Assembly: GCF_002104795.1 (NCBI RefSeq)
Contig: NZ_NCXO01000029.1
Location: 1-54,733 of the forward strand
Direction of reading: 5' to 3'
Length of the DNA stretch: 54,733 nucleotides
From: Mycolicibacillus koreensis
GTDB taxonomy: Bacteria; Actinomycetota; Actinomycetes; Mycobacteriales; Mycobacteriaceae
The notes under the pieces were generated by a model that saw nothing but the letters and a program-made list of their open reading frames with translations, was not told where the DNA came from and searched no databases. How positions within the stretch are numbered: position 1 is the first letter of the stretch; each line of letters begins with the position of its first letter. Shown piece by piece: positions 44,608 through 54,733 of the stretch. Both the position numbers and the translations under genes were made by a program.

Positions 44608-44628
44608 TCCAACCAACCAGTAGGTTGG
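44603..44628 (+). promoter_or_regulatory. Promoter with perfect 16-bp operator before the dehydrogenase
   Basis: TATAGT (44603-44608) is a consensus -10; transcription should begin near 44615. CCAACCAGTAGGTTGG (44613-44628) is a perfect dyad (CCAACC-AGTA-GGTTGG) covering that start point, and a further CCAACC copy begins at 44609. The geometry is typical of a TetR-family repressor site. The mcr stop codon lies inside the -10 hexamer. The cognate regulator is not in the window. Confidence 0.7.
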
Positions 44629-44661
44629 GCGGCGCCCGGGGCGCCGGAAAGGAACCGATCA

Positions 44662-46450
<1,789 letters not shown>

Positions 46451-46515
46451 CCGGGGGTGACCCGGTCGGCGATCGGGCGGCAGCCCGGACAGGGATTGGG
46501 CGGCAGCCCGCCGGC
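46451..46515 (+). terminator. Tandem hairpins after the nitronate monooxygenase gene
   Basis: Three short stem-loops in a row: CCGGG/CCCGG (46451-46465), CGGGC/GCCCG (46474-46487) and GGGC/GCCC (46498-46508). The last two are parts of a direct repeat GGGCGGCAGCCCG. Further CTCAGTGCCGG and CAGTGCCGG direct repeats follow up to about 46550. Probable composite terminator. Confidence 0.5.
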
Positions 46516-46583
46516 TCAGTGCCGGTCCAGTGCCGGCTCAGTGCCGGTCACGCCGGTCCCATGCCGGTGACGCCGCAGGTGGG

Positions 46584-46632
46584 AACCGGTCAGGCGGCGC
46601 ACGCCCGGTCTCGGGAGTGCGCCGCGCCGGTT
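46584..46632 (-). terminator. Three-tier hairpin after the 43-residue gene
   Basis: AACCGG (46584-46589) pairs with CCGGTT (46627-46632), GCGGCGCAC (46594-46602) with GTGCGCCGC (46617-46625), and CCCG (46604-46607) with CGGG (46612-46615) around a four-base loop. It begins 7 bases beyond the minus-strand stop codon at 46639 and is the strongest stem in the neighbourhood, also facing the convergent gene. Confidence 0.75.
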
Positions 46633-46638
46633 ACGGCG

Positions 46639-46770
46639 TCAGCTGGCGGTGGCCAGGTACTGGCCGTCGTCAAACTGCTCCGAGGTGTCGCCCTCCACCA
46701 GCACGTCGCCGTGGTAGAGCGCCTCGAAGTCAACCTTGATGACGTCAGAGCTTGAGTCGTCGATCCACAT
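46639..46770 (-). CDS. 43-residue acidic protein, unknown
   Basis: Reads MWIDDSSSDVIKVDFEALYH, then GDVLVEGDTSEQFDDGQYLA and TAS. Strongly acidic, no membrane segment, no Cys. TACGCT (46783-46778) lies 7 bases before the ATG, the leaderless arrangement used by many genes here, and a large hairpin follows the stop. Codons favour G/C third positions. I do not recognise the family. It sits alone on the minus strand between the nitronate monooxygenase gene and mmpL13, sharing a 193-base divergent region with the latter. Confidence 0.7.
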   Translation of the reverse strand: MWIDDSSSDVIKVDFEALYHGDVLVEGDTSEQFDDGQYLATAS

Positions 46771-46963
46771 GCCTTGAAGCGTATGGGTCACTATTAAGGA
46801 ATCATTGAGTCACGATTCGGAAAACAGTGGCAATTCCTACCGCGGAGTAGTGTTTGCCGTCGGGCACCGACCGGCCCGCTCACGCCGTCGTTTGCGGTGG
46901 TAGCAGCGGATCGACCCGCGGTGGTCGACTCGATGACCCGGTAGCGGAAGGACACCTCCGATC

Positions 46964-49177
46964 GTGCTGCACACAATCGCCTCCCTGGCCTTGGCGGCCC
47001 CGCGGCGGGTGCTCGCGGTGGCCGTGCTGGTGATGGCCGCCGCCGCGGTCTTCGGAGTGCCGGTGGTCGGCACCTTGTCCGCCGGCGGTTTCCAGGACCC
47101 CGCCGCCGAGTCGGCGCAGGCCACGGCGTTGCTCGCGGAGAAATTCCAGCAGAGCGACCAGCAGCTGCTGGTGCTGATCACCGCCGACGCCGGGGTCGGC
47201 GCGAAACCGGTGAGCCAGGTCGGCTCGGAGATCACCGGGCAGCTCGCCGACTCCCCGTGGGTACTCAGCGTCGACTCCGCGTGGACGCCCGGGGCGCAGG
47301 CCGCGCAGCTGACCAGCCGGGACGGTCGATCCGGGCTGATCGTCGCCAACCTCGCCGGCGGGGAGAACAACGCCCAGCGCTACGCCGACACGCTGGCCGC
47401 CGACCTGCCCGGCGACCGGGACGGGGTGCGGGTGCGCGCCGGGGGCAGTGCCATGGTCTACGCCCAGATCAACGCGCAGACCGAGCATGACCTGCTGGTG
47501 ATGGAGTCGATCGCCATCCCGTTGAGCTTCGTGGTGCTGGTGTGGGTGTTCGGCGGGATGCTGGCGGCCGCCCTGCCGGTGGCGGTGGGGGCGCTGGCGA
47601 TCGTCGGGTCGATGGCGGTGCTGCGGTTGATCACGTTCACCACCGACGTCTCGGTTTTCGCGCTGAACCTCACCGTGGCGATGGGGCTGGCGCTGGCCAT
47701 CGACTACACCCTGCTGATCATCAGCCGCTACCGCGACGAACTGGCCGACGGGGTCGAGCCGCGGCTGGCCCTGATCCGCACGGTCGCCACCGCCGGACGC
47801 ACCGTGTTGTTCTCCGCGGTGACGGTGGCGCTGTCGGTCTCGGCGATGGTGCTGTTCCCGATGTACTTCCTCAAATCCTTCGCCTACGCCGGGGTGGCGA
47901 CCGTCGCGTTCGCCGCGTTCGCCGCGGTCGTGGTGACCCCGGCGGCGATCGTGCTGCTCGGCCCGCGCCTGGACGCGCTCAACGTGCGGGCCCTGGGGCG
48001 CCGGCTGCGTCGTCGTCCCGCCCCGGCGCCGCGGCCGGTGCGCGACCTGTTCTGGTATCGCTGGTCGCACGCGGTGATGCGCCGGGCGGTGCTGGTGGGC
48101 ACGGCGGTGGTGGTGCTGCTGCTTCTGCTGGGGGCGCCGTTCCTCGGGGTCCGCTGGGGCTTCCCCGACGAACGGGTGCTGCCCACCTCGGCGTCGGCGC
48201 ACCAGGTCGGCGACCAGATGCGTGAGGACTTCGCCGACACCTCCGCCACCGCGGTCACCGTGGTCGTCCCCGACGCCGACGGACTCGACCCGGCCGCGCT
48301 GGACCGCTACGGGGCGGCGCTGTCCCAGGTCGACGACGTCTCCGCGGTGTCCACGCCGACCGCCACGTTCGTCGACGGTGTCCACTACGGCCCGCCCACC
48401 GCCGCCGGTCTGGCCGACGGCAGCGCCTATCTCACCGTCAGCAGCCACGCCCCGCTGTTCTCCGACGCCTCCGAACGTCAACTCGACGCGCTGCACGCCG
48501 TGCCCGGCCCCGACGGGCGGGCCGTGGCGATGGCGGGCCTTGCGCAGATCAACCGGGACAGCGTCGCGGCGATCACCTCCCGGATGCCGCTGGTGTTGAC
48601 GGTGATCGCGGTCGTGACGTTCGCGCTGCTGTTCTTGCTCACCGGCTCGGTGGTGCTGCCGCTCAAGGCGCTGGTGCTCAACGTGCTGAGCTTGACCGCG
48701 GCGTTCGGGGCGCTGGTCTGGATCTTCCAGGAAGGGCACCTGGGGGCGTTCGGCACCACCCCGACCGGCACGCTGGTCGCCAACATGCCGGTGCTGCTGT
48801 TCTGCATCGCGTTCGGGTTGTCGATGGACTACGAGGTGTTTTTGCTCTCCCGCATCCGGGAGTACTGGCTGGACTCGGCGCAGACCCATGCCGACAACGA
48901 CGAAAGCGTCGCGTTGGGGCTCGCGCGCACCGGCCGGGTGATCACCGCCGCGGCGCTGATCATGTCGATCTCGTTCGCCGCGCTGATCGCCGCGCAGGTG
49001 TCGTTCATGCGGATGTTCGGGGTGGGGCTGACCGTCGCGATCCTCGTCGACGCGACCCTGGTGCGGATGGTGTTGGTGCCGGCGTTCATGCACGTGCTGG
49101 GCCGCTGGAACTGGTGGGCGCCGCCGGCGCTGACCCGGCTGCACCACCGCATCGGCATCAGCGAATCCAGCGGATAG
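46964..49177 (+). CDS. mmpL13: MmpL13-type RND lipid transporter
   Basis: 737 residues with the full RND plan: TM1, an extracytoplasmic porter domain (about 35-170), TM2-6, a second porter domain (about 400-530) and TM7-11. The proton-relay Asp-Tyr pairs are in LALAIDYTLLIISRYRDE (about 240-257) and FGLSMDYEVFLLSRIREYW (about 617-635). In H37Rv this gene is split into mmpL13a and mmpL13b (Rv1145/Rv1146); here it is one reading frame. Substrate unknown, presumably a lipid. The GTG at 46964 has GAAGGA about 10 bases upstream. Confidence 0.94.
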   Translation: MLHTIASLALAAPRRVLAVAVLVMAAAAVFGVPVVGTLSAGGFQDPAAESAQATALLAEKFQQSDQQLLVLITADAGVGAKPVSQVGSEITGQLADSPWVLSVDSAWTPGAQAAQLTSRDGRSGLIVANLAGGENNAQRYADTLAADLPGDRDGVRVRAGGSAMVYAQINAQTEHDLLVMESIAIPLSFVVLVWVFGGMLAAALPVAVGALAIVGSMAVLRLITFTTDVSVFALNLTVAMGLALAIDYTLLIISRYRDELADGVEPRLALIRTVATAGRTVLFSAVTVALSVSAMVLFPMYFLKSFAYAGVATVAFAAFAAVVVTPAAIVLLGPRLDALNVRALGRRLRRRPAPAPRPVRDLFWYRWSHAVMRRAVLVGTAVVVLLLLLGAPFLGVRWGFPDERVLPTSASAHQVGDQMREDFADTSATAVTVVVPDADGLDPAALDRYGAALSQVDDVSAVSTPTATFVDGVHYGPPTAAGLADGSAYLTVSSHAPLFSDASERQLDALHAVPGPDGRAVAMAGLAQINRDSVAAITSRMPLVLTVIAVVTFALLFLLTGSVVLPLKALVLNVLSLTAAFGALVWIFQEGHLGAFGTTPTGTLVANMPVLLFCIAFGLSMDYEVFLLSRIREYWLDSAQTHADNDESVALGLARTGRVITAAALIMSISFAALIAAQVSFMRMFGVGLTVAILVDATLVRMVLVPAFMHVLGRWNWWAPPALTRLHHRIGISESSG

Positions 49178-49216
49178 GGTCGAAGACGCCCCACACACGT
49201 CCCCCGGAGGTACCTC

Positions 49217-49855
49217 GTGAGCGCCACCGCCACCGTCAACAACCCGTTTTTCGCCCGGGTCTGGACCTACCTGTCGGCCCACGAGACCGAGTGGCTGCAC
49301 GACCGGCGTCGGGAGAACCTGGCCGGGCTGACCGGACGGGTGCTGGAGGTCGGGGCCGGCACCGGCACCAACTTCGCGTTCTACCCCGCCACGGTCACGC
49401 AGGTGGTGGCCGTCGAGCCGGAGCCGCGGCTGCGTGAGGTGGCCGAGCGGGCCGCGGCCGCCGCGCCGGTCCCGGTGACGGTGCGCGCCGGCACCGCCGA
49501 AGACCTCCCGGCCGGTGACCCGTTCGACGCGGTGGTGTGTTCGCTGATGCTGTGCTCGGTGGCCGACCCGGACGCGGTGCTGCGCCGGCTCGCCGACCAG
49601 GTGCGTCCCGGTGGGCAGCTGCGCTACTTCGAACACGTCGCCAGCCCCGGCCCGCGCGGCGGGCTGCAGCGCGCCGTCGACGCCACCTTCTGGCCGCGCC
49701 TGTTCGGCAACTGCCACACCCACCGCGACACCGAGGCCAGCATCGTCGCGGCCGGTTTCGTCGCCGCGGACTCCCGCCGCGGCCACCAGTTCCCGCGCTG
49801 GGCGCCGGTGCCGGTCTCGGAGTTCGTGCTGGGCCGCGCGGTCAAACCGGCCTGA
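49217..49855 (+). CDS. Class I SAM-dependent methyltransferase
   Basis: 212 residues. SAM motif I is LEVGAGTGTNFAFYP (about 43-57), with AVEPEPRLREVA as the acidic ribose-binding loop and RPGGQLRYFEHV as post-motif. It resembles UbiE/phospholipid methyltransferases; Rv1147 holds this place in H37Rv. The GTG at 49217 has GGAGG about 6 bases upstream. It follows mmpL13 by 39 bases and may be co-transcribed with it, which would link it to a lipid substrate. Confidence 0.88.
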   Translation: MSATATVNNPFFARVWTYLSAHETEWLHDRRRENLAGLTGRVLEVGAGTGTNFAFYPATVTQVVAVEPEPRLREVAERAAAAAPVPVTVRAGTAEDLPAGDPFDAVVCSLMLCSVADPDAVLRRLADQVRPGGQLRYFEHVASPGPRGGLQRAVDATFWPRLFGNCHTHRDTEASIVAAGFVAADSRRGHQFPRWAPVPVSEFVLGRAVKPA

Positions 49856-49865
49856 GACCGCCGCG

Positions 49866-50585
49866 TCAGCGGTCGCCGAGCAGCGTCGGCAGCCGCGGCA
49901 GCAGGGTGGGCAGCGCCTGGCTGGCCGACTCGCGCACCACGACGGTGGCGCTGCTCGACAGCGGGGTGGGCTCCGGGTTGACCTCGACGACCACCGTGCC
50001 GCGCGCCAGCGCCATCTCCGGCAGCCCCGCCGCCGGGTAGACGATCGAGGAGGTGCCGACCACCACCACGACGTCGGCGGTCTCGGTGGCGTCCACCGCG
50101 CGCCGCCACGGCTCGGTGGGCAGTTGCTCACCGAACCAGACGATGTCGGGGCGGATCAGGTCACCGCAGCCGCAGTGCGGGGGATCGACCTCCAACGCCG
50201 GTTCGGTCATCTCCGGCAGCCGGCCCCGGTAGGGGGCGTCGCAGCCGGCGCAGCGGAACGCGAACAGGCTGCCGTGCAGATGCTGCACCCCGCGGCTGCC
50301 GGCGCGCTCATGCAGATCGTCGACGTTCTGGGTGATGACGGTGACCTCGGCGTGGTCCTCCCAGGCCGCCACCGCGCGGTGGCCGTCGTTGGGCTCGACG
50401 CGGCCCACCAGGTGGTGGCGCCACAGGTACCAGCCCCACACCCGCTCGGGATGCTGGCGCCAGCCGTCGACGCTGGAGAGCTCATAGGGGTCGAAGCGGG
50501 CCCACAAACCGTTCTTGTCGTCGCGGAACGTCGGCACCCCGCTTTCGGCGGAGATGCCCGCGCCGCTGAGCACCGCGATACGCAT
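49866..50585 (-). CDS. NAD-dependent protein deacylase (Sir2/SIRT5-like)
   Basis: 239 residues. NAD-binding [16 protein letters not shown] (about 7-22), [12 protein letters not shown] (about 84-95), catalytic His in HLHGSLF (about 103), a four-Cys zinc site (CAGC and CGCG) and [15 protein letters not shown] (about 54-57) matches the YxxR pair that lets SIRT5-type enzymes and CobB bind succinyl-lysine. Corresponds to Rv1151c, reported as deacetylase and desuccinylase. It would remove acyl marks driven by acyl-CoA and hence suits the acyl-CoA-rich gene context. Start ATG at 50585. Confidence 0.95.
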   Translation of the reverse strand: MRIAVLSGAGISAESGVPTFRDDKNGLWARFDPYELSSVDGWRQHPERVWGWYLWRHHLVGRVEPNDGHRAVAAWEDHAEVTVITQNVDDLHERAGSRGVQHLHGSLFAFRCAGCDAPYRGRLPEMTEPALEVDPPHCGCGDLIRPDIVWFGEQLPTEPWRRAVDATETADVVVVVGTSSIVYPAAGLPEMALARGTVVVEVNPEPTPLSSSATVVVRESASQALPTLLPRLPTLLGDR

Positions 50586-50643
50586 AGCCCCAACCTATCC
50601 GGGTCGGCCCGGTAGGAAGTCGGGGTGGGGCGATACTGGGGTC

Positions 50644-51069
50644 ATGGACCCGGGGCAGTGGCGGCAATGGTTTCGCATCGACGACACCGCCGGCACGGCG
50701 CTGTTCGACCAGATCCGCAGCCAGATCGTCGACGGGGTGCAGGCCGGCACCCTGGCGCCGGGCACCCGGCTGCCGACGGTGCGCGACCTCGCCGCCGAAC
50801 TGGGCTTGGCGGTCAACACCGTGGCGCGCGCCTACCGTGAGCTGGAGAGCGCCGGGGTGGTGGAGACCCGCCGGCGGTTCGGCACGTTCATCGCCCGCAC
50901 CGACCCCACCGATGCGACGCTGGCGGCCGCGGCCGCCAGCTACGCCGACACCGTGCGCGGCTTGGGACTCGGCCGTGCCGAGGCGCTGGCCTATGTGGCG
51001 TCGGCGTTCGACGGGCCGAACTCGAGCAGTGTCAACGCGCCGCGCAGCCAGTCCAAAAGCGGCACCTGA
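50644..51069 (+). CDS. GntR-family regulator, YtrA-like
   Basis: 141 residues. Winged helix (about 18-85) with [45 protein letters not shown] in pieces and RRRFGTFIA as wing; the short C-terminal helix places it with YtrA-type regulators, which lack a large effector domain. Corresponds to Rv1152. GATACT lies 6 bases before the ATG (leaderless). The last 26 codons overlap the 3' end of the convergent methyltransferase, so the natural stop may have been lost. Divergent from the sirtuin, which it may control. Confidence 0.88.
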   Translation: MDPGQWRQWFRIDDTAGTALFDQIRSQIVDGVQAGTLAPGTRLPTVRDLAAELGLAVNTVARAYRELESAGVVETRRRFGTFIARTDPTDATLAAAAASYADTVRGLGLGRAEALAYVASAFDGPNSSSVNAPRSQSKSGT

Positions 51070-51845
51070 TAGCTGAAGCCCAAGATCGTGTTGAACATCA
51101 GTCCCCGCCCGGGTGGCAGCCGCAGATCGTGCACGGCGCTCACCCCCGGCACGGTGTCGACCAGCCTCGCCAGCTGCGACGGCGAGCGACTGAACGGCAT
51201 CTCCGGGATCCGGTAGCGCGGCGACGGCTTCAGGCCGCGGCGGGTCAGCGCGGCCAGCCACATCGGGGGCAGGTCGAACAGCATCTGCGCACCCGGGAAC
51301 CGTGCGGCGCAGGCGGCGATCAGCTCCAGCGCCTGCTCCGGCTGCAGATACATCAGCAGACCCTCGGCGGTGATGAACACACCGTCGTCGGGGTCGACGC
51401 GGTCCATCCAGCTGTAGTCCAGCGCGGACTGGGCGGCGGTGGTGATCCGCGGCGACGCCGGCAGCAGCCGTGTGCGCAGCTCGATCACCGGCGGCAGGTC
51501 GACGGTGAGCCACCGGAACTGCGGGTCGGCGATCTCGGCGTCCAGACGCCAGAAGCTGGTCTGCAGCCCCTCCGCCAGCGCCACCACCGTGGCCGACGGG
51601 TGCTCGCGCAGGTAGCGGGCGGTGTGGCTGTCGAACGCCCGGGCGCGCAGGGCCATGTCCTGACGGGTGTTGCCGAACTTGGCGTAGTCGAAGTCGATCG
51701 CGTCGGCCAACGCGATCGCCATCGGATCGTCGAGCACCGCGTCGGGCCGACGGGCCTCCCGGGCGCGGGAGTTCAACGTCAACAGTGCGGTCTCCGACAC
51801 CCCGGTCAGCGTGGCCGTGTGTTTGGCTGCAGTCATCGACGCCAT
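50991..51845 (-). CDS. PPM/LCMT-type O-methyltransferase
   Basis: About 284 residues. [30 protein letters not shown] at the start is typical of the leucine carboxyl methyltransferase-like family (Omt, Rv1153c), and [16 protein letters not shown] and [15 protein letters not shown] are its SAM-site motifs. [10 protein letters not shown] stands where relatives have GLDTRxxRLD. Substrate unknown; many actinobacterial members act on small carboxylates or polyketides. Start uncertain: ATG 51845, ATG 51836 or GTG 51866. It follows the DUF1697 gene on the same strand. Confidence 0.85.
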   Translation of the reverse strand: MASMTAAKHTATLTGVSETALLTLNSRAREARRPDAVLDDPMAIALADAIDFDYAKFGNTRQDMALRARAFDSHTARYLREHPSATVVALAEGLQTSFWRLDAEIADPQFRWLTVDLPPVIELRTRLLPASPRITTAAQSALDYSWMDRVDPDDGVFITAEGLLMYLQPEQALELIAACAARFPGAQMLFDLPPMWLAALTRRGLKPSPRYRIPEMPFSRSPSQLARLVDTVPGVSAVHDLRLPPGRGLMFNTILGFSYQVPLLDWLRGALTLLEFGPSNADAT

Positions 51846-51862
51846 TGTGTCACTGGCTGGTG

Positions 51863-52387
51863 TCACTGTGCGCGAGCCAGCACCTTGCCCAGCGTGCGCA
51901 GATTGCGCGTCGTGGTCACCGGCTTGTAGCGCGCGGCGCCCATCGTGGCCCCGAGCGCGCTCTTCAGGGTGGTGTTCTTGGGAACCTGCCAGTACACGAC
52001 ACCGTCACCGCGGGCGATCTTCTCGTCGGCGCCGGCGGCCAGGCCCGCCAGTTCCTCCAGCGCGGCCGGGTCGGCGACGAAGGTGACGTAGGAGTGATAG
52101 CCGTCGACCTCGGGGGTGAACGGATAGTCGGCGGCGATCGCGCGCACCGCGGCCAGCTCGTAGACCAGCACCCAGGCCGGGTAGTCGAAGCGCTCCCTCA
52201 GCCGCTGTTGGGCGGTCTCGGTGACCGTCGCGCGATCGTGTTCCGAGTCGACCAGGATGTTGCCGCTGGCCAGCACCGTGCGCACGGCGGTGAACCCGGC
52301 GTCGGTGAGCGCGGCGGCCACGTCGGTCATCTTGAGGTTGACCCCGCCCACGTTGACCCCGCGCAGCAACAACACATAGGTAGTCAC
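51863..52387 (-). CDS. DUF1697 family protein
   Basis: 174 residues. The family signature YVLLLRGVNVGGVNLKMTDV opens the protein, with SGNILVDSE and YYPFTPEVDGYHSYVTF-like segments following. Structures of DUF1697 proteins exist but no activity is established. The GTG at 52387 lies 7 bases after TACGGT (leaderless). Upstream partner of the methyltransferase by 17 bases, and divergent from the F420/PPOX gene. Confidence 0.88.
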   Translation of the reverse strand: MTTYVLLLRGVNVGGVNLKMTDVAAALTDAGFTAVRTVLASGNILVDSEHDRATVTETAQQRLRERFDYPAWVLVYELAAVRAIAADYPFTPEVDGYHSYVTFVADPAALEELAGLAAGADEKIARGDGVVYWQVPKNTTLKSALGATMGAARYKPVTTTRNLRTLGKVLARAQ

Positions 52388-52427
52388 GGGACTCACCGTA
52401 GGGCCACAGCGCCCGCCGGCGACGTAG

Positions 52428-54168
<1,741 letters not shown>

Positions 54169-54231
54169 GGGAAAAACGCTAACCGCGACGACCCTAGGTA
54201 GTTCCCCCCGTTTTCGCCGCCCGGCGCGGGC

Positions 54232-54528
54232 CTACTTGACCGGGCAGGCGTACTGGCGGGCGACGTCCATCAGCCGCTGATCGGCGCCGGGGCCGATCAC
54301 GCCCTGGGCGGCCAGCTCCCAGCCGATCAACCCGGGCACCCCGCCCTCACAGGCCTGGTGGGCGACCCGCCAGGCGGTGTCGGGGTTGAGGTGAAACCCG
54401 TTGCGTTCCAGGCCCTGCATGTAGTTGTCGAATTCCGGGGTGCCCTGATCGGGGATCGCGTTCGCCGCGCCGGCGAAGGCGACCGCGGCGACCAGCGCAC
54501 CGAACAGCGCCGTCATCACACGTGTCAT
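54232..54528 (-). CDS. Secreted DUF732 protein
   Basis: 98 residues. A Sec signal peptide (about 1-24, MTRVMTALFGALVAAVAFAG, then AANA before the cut) precedes a small domain with two cysteines (HQACEGG and QYACPVK) likely to form a disulfide. This matches the DUF732 family, common as small exported proteins in mycobacteria; role unknown. The ATG at 54528 has AGGAG 6 bases before it; an ATG two codons earlier touches the AGGAG and is less likely. The 178 bases from here to the window end hold nothing I recognise. Confidence 0.85.
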   Translation of the reverse strand: MTRVMTALFGALVAAVAFAGAANAIPDQGTPEFDNYMQGLERNGFHLNPDTAWRVAHQACEGGVPGLIGWELAAQGVIGPGADQRLMDVARQYACPVK

Positions 54529-54733
54529 GGTCATCTCCTGAAGGCTTCGTGACACGTCCGATTATTGCTGACGGGCCCGACAATTGTTGCGCCGAGGATG
54601 TTCTTCGCGGCTTCTGCGACCGATCACCGCGACCACCGGGCACTCGATGACGACGATGACTATCGGCGCCGATCGTCGCCGCCGCGCGGTGTTCCTCCGC
54701 GAGGTTCGCAGACACGGCCGTTCGACCGCTGTC

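Noticed and set aside
46470..46565. Possible CRISPR-like short repeats
   Set aside because: The repeats (GGGCGGCAGCCCG, CAGTGCCGG) are short, irregularly spaced, and lack spacers and cas genes; better read as terminator hairpins.
46880..50131. Very long minus-strand open frame across mmpL13 and the methyltransferase
   Set aside because: It is the antisense shadow of high-GC genes: the translation is rich in Arg, Gly and His with no domain, while the plus strand has clear RND and SAM motifs.

Overview
This is a very GC-rich window (about 70 % by eye, not counted) from an actinobacterium, almost certainly a non-tuberculous Mycobacterium or Mycolicibacterium. From memory, the gene order follows the M. 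tuberculosis H37Rv chromosome from about Rv1097c to Rv1155: fumC, glpX, DUF4245, AI-2E permease, 3beta-HSD, xseB, xseA, ispH, DUF6542, ychF, cyclase, bpoB, ephC, prpR, prpD, prpC, metE, mcr, mmpL13, sirtuin, GntR regulator, F420-dependent protein. Several features argue against the M. tuberculosis complex. These are a prpB gene, an intact adenylate cyclase and an intact mmpL13 where H37Rv has broken genes, and no PPE or REP13E12 genes. Many genes start without a Shine-Dalgarno sequence, with TANNNT placed 6-7 bases before the ATG/GTG, the mycobacterial leaderless pattern.

Layout. 1-11.7 kb is core metabolism: fumarase, fructose bisphosphatase, exonuclease VII, IspH, YchF, and a cholesterol 3beta-HSD with a KstR-type operator. 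11.7-18 kb is variable: an APH(3')-like kinase, two MFS exporters (one divergent from a LysR regulator), an OsmC protein, small membrane proteins, and a gene-free 400 bp holding a perfect 27-bp inverted repeat. 18-23.4 kb carries a permuted papain-like protein, a 52-residue membrane protein, an alpha/beta hydrolase coupled to an intact class III adenylate cyclase, an epoxide hydrolase coupled to a WS/DGAT-like acyltransferase, and DoxX. 23.4-28.5 kb is the methylcitrate cycle: prpR divergent from prpD-prpB-prpC.

28.5-37.8 kb holds an acyl-ACP desaturase, an acyl-CoA dehydrogenase, a DUF3556 membrane protein, a cyclopropane-mycolate-type methyltransferase, an amine oxidase, and metE behind a cobalamin riboswitch. 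37.8-46.5 kb carries an oxidoreductase, a PknH-sensor-like protein, and a fatty-acid/branched acyl-CoA set (thiolase, two enoyl-CoA hydratases, alpha-methylacyl-CoA racemase, hydroxyacyl-CoA dehydrogenase, nitronate monooxygenase-like protein). A TetR-like operator lies over the promoter before the dehydrogenase. 46.5-54.7 kb has a 43-residue leaderless gene, mmpL13, a methyltransferase, a SIRT5-like sirtuin, a GntR regulator, a PPM-type methyltransferase, DUF1697, an F420/PPOX protein, an acyltransferase-3 protein and a secreted DUF732 protein.

The theme is lipid, cholesterol and propionyl-CoA metabolism: the 3beta-HSD opens sterol degradation, mcr and the beta-oxidation genes handle branched acyl-CoA, and prpDBC consumes the propionyl-CoA produced. 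B12 status is sensed at metE. I found no CRISPR array, tRNA, rRNA, transposase or prophage. The most interesting unexplained items are the 27-bp perfect inverted repeat, the 43-residue gene with its elaborate terminator, the operator before the dehydrogenase, and the 16-bp tandem repeat joined to an 18-bp inverted repeat.
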